Of a stretch of 64,000 nucleotides of DNA, positions 51,716 to 58,972 are shown in pieces. Source of the DNA: Nitrospirillum viridazoti (GTDB taxonomy: Bacteria; Pseudomonadota; Alphaproteobacteria; Azospirillales; Azospirillaceae); the NCBI RefSeq assembly GCF_007827975.1, contig NZ_VITT01000006.1, one strand, 5' to 3'. The notes below the pieces were generated by a model. That model was not told where the DNA came from and did no database searches. It worked only from the letters and a program-made list of their open reading frames with translations. Position numbers and translations under genes: made by a program. Position 1 is the first letter of the stretch. Each line of letters begins with the position of its first letter.

Positions 51716-51983
51716 GCTCCACCCCCGCGCTTTCCGCCGTCCCGCCCATATCCGCCACCTCGGCCTGCAGCAGCCCCGCCTCCGCCATCATGGCCAAGGT
51801 GCGCCGCGCCTCCTCCTCACTGACGCGGTGCAGGGCGTAGCCGACGTGCAGCAGCACATAGTCGCCCACCGCGACCTGCTCCAGCAGGGCCACGGAAACT
51901 CGCTTGGCGATGCCACCGACCGAAACGCTCGCCATCGCGCCGTCATGCAGCGCCGTCACCAACGCGGGTATGGCCAGGCACAT
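51702..51983 (-). CDS. hypC: HypC chaperone
   Basis: A 93-residue HypC. The N-terminus MCLAIPALV exposes the essential Cys2 after methionine removal, and GDYVLLHVGYALHRVSEEEA is the family core. It carries the iron moiety with HypD and binds the large-subunit precursor. A second family member, HupF, is encoded at 56296-56628. It starts 9 bases after hypB. Confidence 0.95.
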   Translation of the reverse strand: MCLAIPALVTALHDGAMASVSVGGIAKRVSVALLEQVAVGDYVLLHVGYALHRVSEEEARRTLAMMAEAGLLQAEVADMGGTAESAGVEHEIR

Positions 51984-51992
51984 GGTTCCCCC

Positions 51993-52904
51993 CTATTCCG
52001 CCGCCTGGGACGGCCGGCCGGACAGCGCCATGAGGCGGGCGCCGCGGACCCAATCCAGCCAGGCCTGCATGCCTTCGCCGGTGCGGGCCGAAACCTTCAG
52101 TAGGCGCACCCGGTGATTGACCTTGCGCGCATTGGCCATGGCCACATCGACGTCGAAGTCGAGATGGGGCAGCAGGTCGGTCTTGTTGATCAGCACCAGG
52201 TCGGCGGCGGCGAACATGTCGGGGTATTTCAGGGGCTTGTCCTCCCCCTCCGTCACCGACAGGATCGCCACCTTGTGCGCCTCCCCCAAATCGAAAGCCG
52301 CCGGGCACACCAGGTTGCCGACATTCTCGATGAACAGGACGGAACCGTCGGCAGGATGCAGATGGTCGACGGCATGGCCCACCATGTGGCCGTCCAGGTG
52401 GCAGCCCTTGCCGGTGTTGATCTGAATGGCCGGGGCGCCGGTGGCGCGAATGCGGTCGGCGTCGGCGCTGGTCTGCTGGTCGCCCTCGATGACCGCGCAG
52501 GGGAACTCACCCGCCAGCATGTTCAGCGTGCGGCACAGCAGCGCGGTCTTGCCGGACCCGGGGCTGGACACCAGGTTCAGCGCCAGGATGCCGGCCTCGG
52601 TGAACCGCGCGCGGTTGGCGGCGGCATAGCCGTTATTCTTGCCCAGGATGTCGGCCTCGAGCTGGATCAGGCGCGCCTGGCTCATGCCCGGGACGGCCGT
52701 GCCCGCGGGCCCGGCGCCGTAATCCAGCGTCCCGCCCCCGCCATGATGATCATGGTCATGATGGTGATGGCCGTGGGCGTGGTCGTGGTGATGGTCATGT
52801 CCATGATCATGATCGTGCCCGTGGTCATGATGATGGTGATCATGGCCATGAGGATCGGCCTCGATCTTGACCTGGCCCTCGCCGCATCCGCAGACCGTGC
52901 ACAT
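51993..52904 (-). CDS. hypB: HypB, nickel-binding GTPase
   Basis: A 303-residue GTPase for nickel insertion. The N-terminus has MCTVCGCGEG, the high-affinity nickel motif (Cys2, Cys5, Cys7), then an unusually dense histidine region (about 23 His in 36 residues, ~20-56) as in nickel-storing HypB of rhizobia. The GTPase domain shows LVSSPGSGKTALL (P-loop), VIEGDQQTSADADRI, FIENVGNLVCPAAFDLGE and INKTDLLPHLDFDV. The start shares one base with the hypA stop. Confidence 0.96.
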   Translation of the reverse strand: MCTVCGCGEGQVKIEADPHGHDHHHHDHGHDHDHGHDHHHDHAHGHHHHDHDHHGGGGTLDYGAGPAGTAVPGMSQARLIQLEADILGKNNGYAAANRARFTEAGILALNLVSSPGSGKTALLCRTLNMLAGEFPCAVIEGDQQTSADADRIRATGAPAIQINTGKGCHLDGHMVGHAVDHLHPADGSVLFIENVGNLVCPAAFDLGEAHKVAILSVTEGEDKPLKYPDMFAAADLVLINKTDLLPHLDFDVDVAMANARKVNHRVRLLKVSARTGEGMQAWLDWVRGARLMALSGRPSQAAE

Positions 52905-53245
52905 CACGTCACCTCCAGTTCGCGTATCTTCATCTCTTCCCCGCCCGTCATCTGGATCTGGTGCGAGCCGCAGCGGGGGCATGGATCATAGCGCCGGCCG
53001 ATCGTCACGGTCACGGCACAGGGCAGGCACCAGGCGGTGCCGGCCGTCTCCACGATATCCAGCCGGGCGTCGGCGGCCACGCTGCCGCGCATGACGACGT
53101 CGAAGCCGAAGCGCAGCGCCTCCACCTCCACGCCCGACAGGGCACCGATTTCCAGGCACACCCGTTCCACCCGGCTGAAGTGCTGGGTGCGGGCCTGTTC
53201 CTCGATCAGGACGCGGATGTTCTCGCAGATAGCCATCTCATGCAT
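52904..53245 (-). CDS. hypA: HypA, nickel insertion
   Basis: A 113-residue HypA. The N-terminal MHEMAI is the nickel site (His2), and zinc is held by Cys73, Cys76, Cys89 and Cys92 in CLPC and CPRC. It hands nickel to the large subunits with HypB. The true start is the MHEM methionine at 53245; the frame is open further upstream inside hupK. Start and hupK stop share one base. Confidence 0.95.
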   Translation of the reverse strand: MHEMAICENIRVLIEEQARTQHFSRVERVCLEIGALSGVEVEALRFGFDVVMRGSVAADARLDIVETAGTAWCLPCAVTVTIGRRYDPCPRCGSHQIQMTGGEEMKIRELEVT

Positions 53246-54207
53246 CAGGCCACCTCCACCGCGTAGTCCACACACGGGTCCAGCGCCAGCATCATCACCT
53301 CGGCCCATCGTGCGCGATCGGCGGACGGCCACGCGCATAGCCCCTCGATCTGCCGCTCGGCCCATCCGCCCGGCGCGAAAGCGCGATCCGTGGGCGACAG
53401 GATACGATAGCGCTCCACCCGCCCCGCCACCACGCCGACCTCATGGACCAGAGTGCCCCGGGCGCACGGCACCGACGCCATTCCCAAGCCCGGCCCGGCC
53501 GCCGTGCCACGCAAGGGGGCGGCATCACCGGCGCGCAACACATCCAGGCGTGCCGGCACGCGGCAAAGATCGATCAACCGGGCGACATGGCGGGCGATGA
53601 GCGAACCGGCGGGCAGGGCGCGGGACAGGAGGGGGTGGTCGGCATGGCGCGCCGCCAGCGACCCCGGATCCCCCTCGCCCGTCGGCGTCAGCATCGCCGC
53701 CTCGAACAGGGTGGCGATGAAACGCGCGGCCACCGTACGGCCAGCCCCAGCCCAGCGGGCCAGTTCGACCGTCGAGGTCATCGCCAGCCACCGTTCCGGC
53801 GGCAGGCCGGTCACCGCCTCCCCGATCAGGAGAGCGGGGTCATCGGCGGCGGACAGCGCCATGAAGGCACGCGCGGCGGCCAGATCCGGCGCCTCCCCCA
53901 GCACGCGGGCCCAGTCCAGGCTGATGCGCAGGGCGTGCTCCCGCACCCCCTCCGTCCATGTCCGGATTTCACGTGCCATCAGTTCACCGGTGGTGGCTTC
54001 CAGGCCGAGCGCCGCTTCCATCGCCAGCTCCGCCGCATGCCCCTGCGCGTTGGCGCAGATGGCGAACAGCGTCCGGACCAGAGATGGCACCCGTTCCATC
54101 GGTGCCGCCGCCAACAGGCCGGTGACATCACCGCGTGGCGTGTAGCTCAGCGCGACCGCGCCCCCGGCATCGGCCGGAAGCCGCAGAATGATGGCCGGGC
54201 GGGTCAT
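53245..54207 (-). CDS. hupK: HupK, hydrogenase assembly (large-subunit-like)
   Basis: A 320-residue protein related to the large subunit, but with only a remnant of the active site: the C-terminal ALDPCVDYAVEVA has one cysteine of the CxxC pair, and the first pair is absent (LFAICANAQGHAAELA instead). This is the signature of HupK/HoxV, proposed as a scaffold for the iron moiety during assembly. Blocks VPCARGTLVHEVGV and RYRILSPTDRAFAPGG match the corresponding large-subunit regions. It overlaps hupJ by ATGA. Confidence 0.88.
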   Translation of the reverse strand: MTRPAIILRLPADAGGAVALSYTPRGDVTGLLAAAPMERVPSLVRTLFAICANAQGHAAELAMEAALGLEATTGELMAREIRTWTEGVREHALRISLDWARVLGEAPDLAAARAFMALSAADDPALLIGEAVTGLPPERWLAMTSTVELARWAGAGRTVAARFIATLFEAAMLTPTGEGDPGSLAARHADHPLLSRALPAGSLIARHVARLIDLCRVPARLDVLRAGDAAPLRGTAAGPGLGMASVPCARGTLVHEVGVVAGRVERYRILSPTDRAFAPGGWAERQIEGLCAWPSADRARWAEVMMLALDPCVDYAVEVA

Positions 54208-54776
54208 GGTCCCGCCTGCCATGGTCCTGTCTGCAATGCTCCCGTCCGCGATGGTCCCGTCTGGCCCAGGCCAAACAGCGCACGCCGGCTGGGCGGCGGC
54301 GCCGGCTCCGTCTTGGCGGGCGCGGGAACGGCAGGATTTCCCGCCCAGATCGTGGCCATGCCATCGTCATCGGCGTCCGGCTCAGGCGCCGCCATGATTT
54401 CCGCAAGGGCGGCATCCGCCGTCGCCACCGCCGTCTCCTGATCCGCGAAGTCGAACATGGGGGAGAACAAGGAACAGCTCCAGTATCCGCCCAGCTCCTC
54501 CTCATGCCCCCAGATGCCTTCGTACCTGCCGGACGGCAACGCCAAGGCCGCCTTCTCCCCCACCCGCCGGGGGCCTTCATCCGTCATGGGCAGCAGCAGC
54601 AGGTTCATGAACCACGGGGTCACCAGCACGCCCACCCAATGCCCGCCATGGCGGTGCAGCCCCCGCATCGCCACCGACAGCGCCGGGTTCATCACCGGAA
54701 CGCCGGCCATGCGCGTCGCCGCGATGCGGGTGAAGGCGGTCTCGATGCGGGCGGAAAGGGCGGGCGCGTCGGTCAT
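54204..54776 (-). CDS. hupJ: HupJ, HybE-type hydrogenase assembly chaperone
   Basis: A 190-residue protein of the NiFe-hydrogenase HybE family: MNPALSVAMRGLHRHGGHWV and GVLVTPWFMNLLLLPM near the N-terminus, then GIWGHEEELGGYWSCSLFSP and FADQETAVATADAAL. HybE/HupJ-type proteins act as chaperones in maturation of the exported hydrogenase. The last ~50 residues are a low-complexity tail with a repeating TGP element that is not part of the family. It overlaps hupI and hupK by four bases each. Confidence 0.87.
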   Translation of the reverse strand: MTDAPALSARIETAFTRIAATRMAGVPVMNPALSVAMRGLHRHGGHWVGVLVTPWFMNLLLLPMTDEGPRRVGEKAALALPSGRYEGIWGHEEELGGYWSCSLFSPMFDFADQETAVATADAALAEIMAAPEPDADDDGMATIWAGNPAVPAPAKTEPAPPPSRRALFGLGQTGPSRTGALQTGPWQAGP

Positions 54777-54994
54777 TCGTCAGCAATCACCATAAAGCCG
54801 GCCTTGGCGCTGTCGCACTCGGGGCAGGTCCAATGCTCCGGCAGGTCCGCGAAGGCCGTGCCGGGCGGCACTTGCCAGTAGGTGTCGCCCACCGCCGGGT
54901 CGTAGACATGCCAGCAGATCTTGCACTCCAGTTTCGTCCCGGGGCTGATCTTGCTGACGTCACCCCCGAACGATCCGGCAAAGAAATGATCCAT
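54773..54994 (-). CDS. hupI: HupI rubredoxin
   Basis: A 73-residue rubredoxin. The iron is held by Cys24 and Cys27 (LECKICWHVYDP) and Cys57 and Cys60 (WTCPECDSAK). Hydrogenase-linked rubredoxins are thought to help protect or complete the iron-sulfur subunit when oxygen is present. The N-terminus (DHFFAGSFGGDVSKIS) is slightly longer than in classical rubredoxin, as in other HupI. Start and hupH stop share one base. Confidence 0.93.
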   Translation of the reverse strand: MDHFFAGSFGGDVSKISPGTKLECKICWHVYDPAVGDTYWQVPPGTAFADLPEHWTCPECDSAKAGFMVIADE

Positions 54995-55845
54995 CACCGG
55001 TAAATCTCCATGATCTCGCGCAGTCGTTCGGCGGAATCCGCCAAGTCCTCTGCCGCCGCCAGGGCGACCTGCGGGATGGAGCAAATCTCGATGCTGTTGA
55101 GAATCAGCGTGTCCTGGGAATTGAAGTACTGCGTCCACCAGCAGCCCCGCGTCCCCGTCGACCGGATGCGGCAGTTGCCATAGCCGCGCGACAGGATGAC
55201 CAGGCCGCCGCGCCCCAGCGCCTCATCCAGGAAGGCCAGGTCCTCCTCGGTATGGGGCAGCAGGGACAGGTTGATGACATGGCCCGCCCCGCCGGCTTCC
55301 CCGACGCGGGGAATATGCTCATTGATCTCGGCGATCAGCGGCGGCGCGTTGAAGATGTTGGGGCGTGCCGTTTCCGGCAGGACGGCCGCGCCCCTCGCAC
55401 CGTTGAAGGCGCGCTCCGCCAGCCCGGCCGGGAAAGGGGCGCAATCGACATAGTCGCGCAGGCGCCGGCCGGCGGCGTCGCTTTCGCGCACCCGCCAGAC
55501 CCCGGCAAGGACGGATTCCTGGGCCTGGACATCGGTTCCGAACATCACCGATACCTCGCCCTCGCCCAGCAACTGGTCCACGAACGCCAGGTTGGCGGCA
55601 TCCAATCGCGTCAGGTCCACCCGCTGCGGTCCCGCGCCGTCCACCGCACGGGTCAAGGCCGCCAGGATGGCGTGACCTGCCGCCACACCCTGCGGCACCG
55701 CCTGGGCGGCATCCGCCTCCGGCACGTTGGCGGCGGAGAAGATGGCCATGCCGTCGGGCATCACCATGTAGTCCAGCCGGCCGCCGTCGAAATCCTCGGG
55801 CTGGCTGCCGGGCCCGACCAGGGCACCGCCATGGGCATCGTTCAT
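54994..55845 (-). CDS. hupH: HupH/HyaF-type hydrogenase accessory protein
   Basis: A 283-residue protein of the HupH/HyaF family. Family blocks are GEGEVSVMFGTDVQAQESVL, WRVRESD, FNAPPLIAEINEH and the strongly conserved SRGYGNCRIRSTGTRGCWW followed by QYFNSQDTLILNSIEI. It is needed for small-subunit maturation in relatives. The ATG at 55845 is preceded by GAGGAG. It lies 10 bases after hupG. Confidence 0.92.
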   Translation of the reverse strand: MNDAHGGALVGPGSQPEDFDGGRLDYMVMPDGMAIFSAANVPEADAAQAVPQGVAAGHAILAALTRAVDGAGPQRVDLTRLDAANLAFVDQLLGEGEVSVMFGTDVQAQESVLAGVWRVRESDAAGRRLRDYVDCAPFPAGLAERAFNGARGAAVLPETARPNIFNAPPLIAEINEHIPRVGEAGGAGHVINLSLLPHTEEDLAFLDEALGRGGLVILSRGYGNCRIRSTGTRGCWWTQYFNSQDTLILNSIEICSIPQVALAAAEDLADSAERLREIMEIYR

Positions 55846-55855
55846 CAGTCTCTCC

Positions 55856-56299
55856 TCAATGCACAGCGTCGGTGCCGCAGCCGGCGGGCAGGCGGAAGGC
55901 GGGGGGAACGCTGGGTTCGCGCCCCAGGATTTCCGGGATCTCACGCATATAGTCCGCCCAGTCGCGGATGCCTTCGATGGCGCCCAGATAGTCGCCCAGG
56001 CGCAGGAAGACCAGGGCGGGATAGCGGGCGAAGCGGAAGCGCCGCTGCAGCGCGCGCTCGTCCGCCCGTGCGGCGATCAGGGGCACGACGTGGCCGCCCA
56101 TGGCGCCGTCCAGCTCCGGCAGGATGGCGGCGACGTCGTCGCTCTCCGCCACCCGCCAATGGTCGCCGGACAGAAACAGCATCGCCAGCGGCTGCCCGGC
56201 GCAGATATCCGCCAGTTCCGCCTCCCTCACCACCCGGTAGTCGCACCGCGCCATGACGGACCGCAGCAGGGGGGAAAAATCGTCGCGCGCATCGCTCAT
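55856..56299 (-). CDS. hupG: HupG/HyaE thioredoxin-like chaperone
   Basis: A 147-residue thioredoxin-fold protein of the HyaE/HupG family without redox cysteines: PLAMLFLSGDHWRVAESDDV replaces the CxxC region, and RFRFARYPALVFLRLGDYLG contains the cis-proline part. It is a Tat proofreading chaperone for the small-subunit precursor in E. coli (HyaE). It overlaps hupF by four bases. Confidence 0.88.
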   Translation of the reverse strand: MSDARDDFSPLLRSVMARCDYRVVREAELADICAGQPLAMLFLSGDHWRVAESDDVAAILPELDGAMGGHVVPLIAARADERALQRRFRFARYPALVFLRLGDYLGAIEGIRDWADYMREIPEILGREPSVPPAFRLPAGCGTDAVH

Positions 56300-56628
56300 G
56301 CTTCAGGCTCCGGAGTGGGACGCAAATGGGCGGGCAGCAAATGGCCGGGCAGTTGAGGTTCACGGCCGATCAGGTCGGCGAAGGCGGCGTCCAGGTCGGC
56401 GGGCCGTCCCTGCATGACCGCCTCCAGGGCGTTCAGCGCCGCCAGGGACCGCTGGGCGGCCTCAGGGCTCATCACCTCCCGCGCGGCACCCAGAAAGGTC
56501 ATCAGCCAGGTGCCGGGGGCGACGTCGCCCACCAGGCTGGTGTCGATGGATAGTATCTCCGCGCCGGACCGGCAGCGGGCATGGCCGGCACCGACCTCCA
56601 CCACCTGCATGGGAATGCCGATGCACAT
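56296..56628 (-). CDS. hupF: HupF, HypC-family chaperone
   Basis: A 110-residue HypC paralogue with the essential Cys2 in MCIGIPMQVVE and the core GTWLMTFLGAAREVMSPEAA. HupF is reported to chaperone the large subunit and to stabilise it under oxygen in Rhizobium. It has a C-terminal extension of about 25 residues beyond HypC, as other HupF do. Start and hupD stop share one base. Confidence 0.92.
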   Translation of the reverse strand: MCIGIPMQVVEVGAGHARCRSGAEILSIDTSLVGDVAPGTWLMTFLGAAREVMSPEAAQRSLAALNALEAVMQGRPADLDAAFADLIGREPQLPGHLLPAHLRPTPEPEA

Positions 56629-57404
56629 CAGGCGTCCGTCCCGGGCGCGCCCGCCATGGGGTGGGCTACGGGGGGGTGGGCTACGGGGGGGTGGGCCACA
56701 AGGGGGTGGGTTACGAGGGGGCGGGCCACCAGGGCCTGCATCTCCACCTCGAAATCCGCAGGCCCGGTCCAGCCGCCGGCGCCCAGCACCCGCGCGTCGC
56801 CGCCGCGGAAGGCCGCCGCCTCGTCCGGGCGCTCCGTCTCATAGCGTTCCAGCATCATTTCCAGCGATCCGATGCCCTGCTCGGCCGGCAGTGGCGCGGG
56901 GCGCGGGTTGGCCGTTATGCCGAAGCCCGCCAGATACTCCAGCGCCAGCGCGATGGCCGGCTCAACCTGGGCCTTCACCTCCGGCCGCAGGCTGCCGCCG
57001 AAATCCTCCAGCTCAACCGGTTGCACGCCGATCAGCAGCTGGTGGGCGGGGCTGTCGCCCATCATCTCCGCCATGGCCAGCACCTCCTGGAAGCCGGTCT
57101 GGTGCAGGGAGATCTTCTTGGCGCCCAGGAACTTCGGCACCTCGGACCCCTCCACCCGCTTCAGGGTGCCGGGCGGCAGGGCGTAGTCGACAGCGTCGAA
57201 GACGACAAGGATGTCGGCCTCACGGATTTCCTGAACCAGGTAGATGCCCTGCGTGCCGCCGTCGATCAGGCGGACGTTGGCGGGAAAGGCATAATGGCGG
57301 TGCATGTGCTCCACAGCCCGCACGCCGAACCCTTCGTCGGCCCACAGCAGGTTGCCGATGCCCAGCACCAGCACGCGGGGTCCGCTTGCCGTCGTCACTT
57401 CCAC
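56628..57404 (-). CDS. hupD: HupD hydrogenase maturation endopeptidase
   Basis: Removes the C-terminal tail of HupL after nickel insertion. About 258 residues from the GTG at 57404. Nickel-sensing residues are in LVLGIGNLLWADEGFGVRAV (glutamate near the N-terminus), VVFDAVDYALPPG (aspartate) and SLHQTGFQEVLAMAEMMG (histidine). Family members are usually ~160-200 residues; here a C-terminal extension ends in a repeated HPLVA/HPPVA element encoded by a 15-base tandem repeat. The frame runs up to 57464, but a sigma-54-like promoter at 57454-57468 overlaps that start, and GGGGAG precedes the GTG, so I start at 57404. Confidence 0.9.
   Translation of the reverse strand: MEVTTASGPRVLVLGIGNLLWADEGFGVRAVEHMHRHYAFPANVRLIDGGTQGIYLVQEIREADILVVFDAVDYALPPGTLKRVEGSEVPKFLGAKKISLHQTGFQEVLAMAEMMGDSPAHQLLIGVQPVELEDFGGSLRPEVKAQVEPAIALALEYLAGFGITANPRPAPLPAEQGIGSLEMMLERYETERPDEAAAFRGGDARVLGAGGWTGPADFEVEMQALVARPLVTHPLVAHPPVAHPPVAHPMAGAPGTDA
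56658..56727 (-). repeat. 15-bp tandem repeat in the 3' end of hupD
   Basis: About 4.6 copies of a GGGGTGGGCTACGGG-like unit on the + strand. On the coding strand each unit gives five residues (HPPVA and variants). Two middle copies are nearly identical and the outer ones diverged, suggesting expansion by slippage. Confidence 0.85.
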
Positions 57405-57453
57405 GCCTTTCACTCCCCTGTCATCCGACGGGCCGGATGTTGGGGGTGGATCA

Positions 57454-57468
57454 GCAAGGGGCATGCCA
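57454..57468 (-). promoter_or_regulatory. sigma-54-like promoter for hupD block
   Basis: On the - strand: TGGCATG, CCCC, TTGC, one mismatch to the consensus TGGCACG-N4-TTGC. Transcription would begin near 57442, 38 bases before the GTG chosen for hupD. It stands after the terminator that follows hupC, so the genes from hupD to hypF can be expressed as their own unit. Confidence 0.65.
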
Positions 57469-57537
57469 GCGCACCGTTCAGCGCCGAAACGGCTGAAGCT
57501 TTGGGGGACGGCGGGCCATCCTTATCCCCTTGCTGGA

Positions 57538-57581
57538 TGGAATCCTTCCAGTTGGAAGGAAAACTGGAAGCTGATTTTCCA
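57538..57581. promoter_or_regulatory. cluster of TGGAA/TTCCA half-sites (possible HupR enhancer)
   Basis: Five half-sites in 44 bases: TGGAA at 57538, 57553 and 57565, TTCCA at 57546 and 57577. They form an 18-base palindrome TCCTTCCA-GT-TGGAAGGA (57543-57560) and a TGGAA-N7-TTCCA dyad (57565-57581). The latter arrangement recurs before hupS at 62003-62019. The position, about 105 bases before the -24 element, fits an enhancer for an NtrC-type activator. Confidence 0.5.
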
Positions 57582-57583
57582 AA

Positions 57584-57611
57584 TGAAAAAGGGGGCCGCG
57601 AAGCCCCCTTT
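57584..57611 (-). terminator. rho-independent terminator after hupC
   Basis: AAAGGGGGC at 57588-57596 pairs perfectly with GCCCCCTTT at 57603-57611 around a six-base loop. Read on the - strand the stem is followed by a run of five T. It lies 25 bases after the hupC stop and closes the hupSLEC unit. Confidence 0.8.
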
Positions 57612-57635
57612 CCTGACTGGAAACTTGCCCGGACC

Positions 57636-58358
57636 TCAGTGTTCGTCGGTGGGGCCGCCATCGCGGAAGGTGCGCCAGCCCGAGAACATCGAGGAGATGA
57701 TGGACTGCCGGGACATGATGTCCTCCCGCACGGCGGCATAGATGTGAACGATGGCGAAGATCACGATCACCCACATGGCCATGTGGTGCCAGGTGTGGAC
57801 CGTCTGGCTCTGCCCGAACAGGGGAATGACCCAGCTGGTGAACAGCCGGTGGATCCAGCCCGGCCCCTGGCCCTCGCCATACAGGGCCAGGCCGGTGACG
57901 ATCATGAACAGCGTGCCCCACACGAACAGGATGTGCATGGACAGGATGGCCAGCGGGTTGTGCCCGCTGTACTTCTTGGGCGCCTTTTCCAGCATGGCGT
58001 ACCAGCGGATCTCATGGATCACGCCCAGCCAGAAGCTTTTGCGCCAAACCGGCGGCCGGAAGATTTCGCGGGCGTGGTCATTGCCCACGAAGGACCAGTA
58101 GAAGCGGAAGACGAAGCCGACGACCAGGATTTGCCCCGCCGAGAAATGCAGGAAGCGGATCCAGCCGAACAGGAAATGGGCGCTGGGCTCACCATGGATG
58201 GACGGCGGGGGTGAGCCGATCAGATAGCCGGTGACGCACAGCACCAGAATGGCGGCGGCATTGGCCCAGTGCCACAGGCGCACTGGCGCCTCATAGACGT
58301 AAACCGCCTCTTCCTTATGTGTTCCCGCCTTATGTGTTCCCAGGGAGGCCTCGCTCAT
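57636..58358 (-). CDS. hupC: HupC b-type cytochrome of hydrogenase
   Basis: A 240-residue membrane cytochrome b that anchors HupSL and passes electrons to quinone. There are four membrane segments, and heme-ligand histidines are visible in VRLWHWANAAAILVLC, GWIRFLHFSAGQILVVGFVF and VHTWHHMAMWVIVIFAIVH. IHEIRWYAMLEK and YSGHNPLA are family blocks. It lies 13 bases after hupE instead of directly after hupL, and is followed by a terminator. Confidence 0.94.
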   Translation of the reverse strand: MSEASLGTHKAGTHKEEAVYVYEAPVRLWHWANAAAILVLCVTGYLIGSPPPSIHGEPSAHFLFGWIRFLHFSAGQILVVGFVFRFYWSFVGNDHAREIFRPPVWRKSFWLGVIHEIRWYAMLEKAPKKYSGHNPLAILSMHILFVWGTLFMIVTGLALYGEGQGPGWIHRLFTSWVIPLFGQSQTVHTWHHMAMWVIVIFAIVHIYAAVREDIMSRQSIISSMFSGWRTFRDGGPTDEH

Positions 58359-58371
58359 GGCGCATCCCCCC

Positions 58372-58953
58372 TTACAGCGCGGCGAGCGCGAGGCCCGCTG
58401 CGCCCAGGGTCAGGCCGGAAGCCCAACGCCCCCAGCGGGTGGTCAGCAGGCCGGCGCCCAGGCGCCATCCAGCGGCATGCAGCAGCGCCGACGCCACCAT
58501 GAAGCCGGCGAAGTAGCCCGGCAGGTGGCCTCCCGCCTCCATGCCATGGGCATAGCCATGCACCGTGGCGAACAGGGCGATAAGGCCCAGGCCCGCGGCG
58601 TCGGGCAGCAGGGGGGCCACGATCAGCATCAGGCCCAGCAGGGTCACCGACAGCGCCGCCAGCGTGTCCACCGGGGCGAAGGCGCCCCCGGCCAGGCCGG
58701 CCAGCGCGCCCACCGCCAGCATGGCCACGAACAGCGCCGGCGCCTGCCAGGCGCGCGCCGCCGGTCGGGTGGCCGCCCACAGGCCGACGGCCACCATGGC
58801 GGCCAGATGGTCCAGGCCCGTCAGCGGGTGGACGATGCCGGCGGCGAAGCCCCCGTCATGCCCCGGATGGGCCACGGCCGGGGTGGTGATGAAACCCGCC
58901 GCCAGGACAGCCGCCGAGACGCGGGGGACCGATTTCGTGATGAAGGTCTTCAT
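58372..58953 (-). CDS. hupE: HupE/UreJ nickel permease
   Basis: A 193-residue membrane protein of the HupE/UreJ family, a nickel facilitator. A signal peptide ends near residue 28, releasing HPGHDGGFAAGIVHPLTGLD, whose histidines form the family metal motif, followed by HLAAMVAVGLWAA. A second histidine motif is ATVHGYAHGMEAGGHLPGY. About six membrane segments. A good AAGGAGA site precedes the ATG. Its place between hupL and hupC is unusual; in Rhizobium hupE follows hupD. Confidence 0.93.
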   Translation of the reverse strand: MKTFITKSVPRVSAAVLAAGFITTPAVAHPGHDGGFAAGIVHPLTGLDHLAAMVAVGLWAATRPAARAWQAPALFVAMLAVGALAGLAGGAFAPVDTLAALSVTLLGLMLIVAPLLPDAAGLGLIALFATVHGYAHGMEAGGHLPGYFAGFMVASALLHAAGWRLGAGLLTTRWGRWASGLTLGAAGLALAAL

Positions 58954-58972
58954 GGGATCAGTCTCCTTTGGT

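Noticed and set aside
56658..56727. Short regularly spaced repeats as a possible CRISPR array
   Set aside because: The units are 15 bases with no spacers and lie in frame inside hupD.
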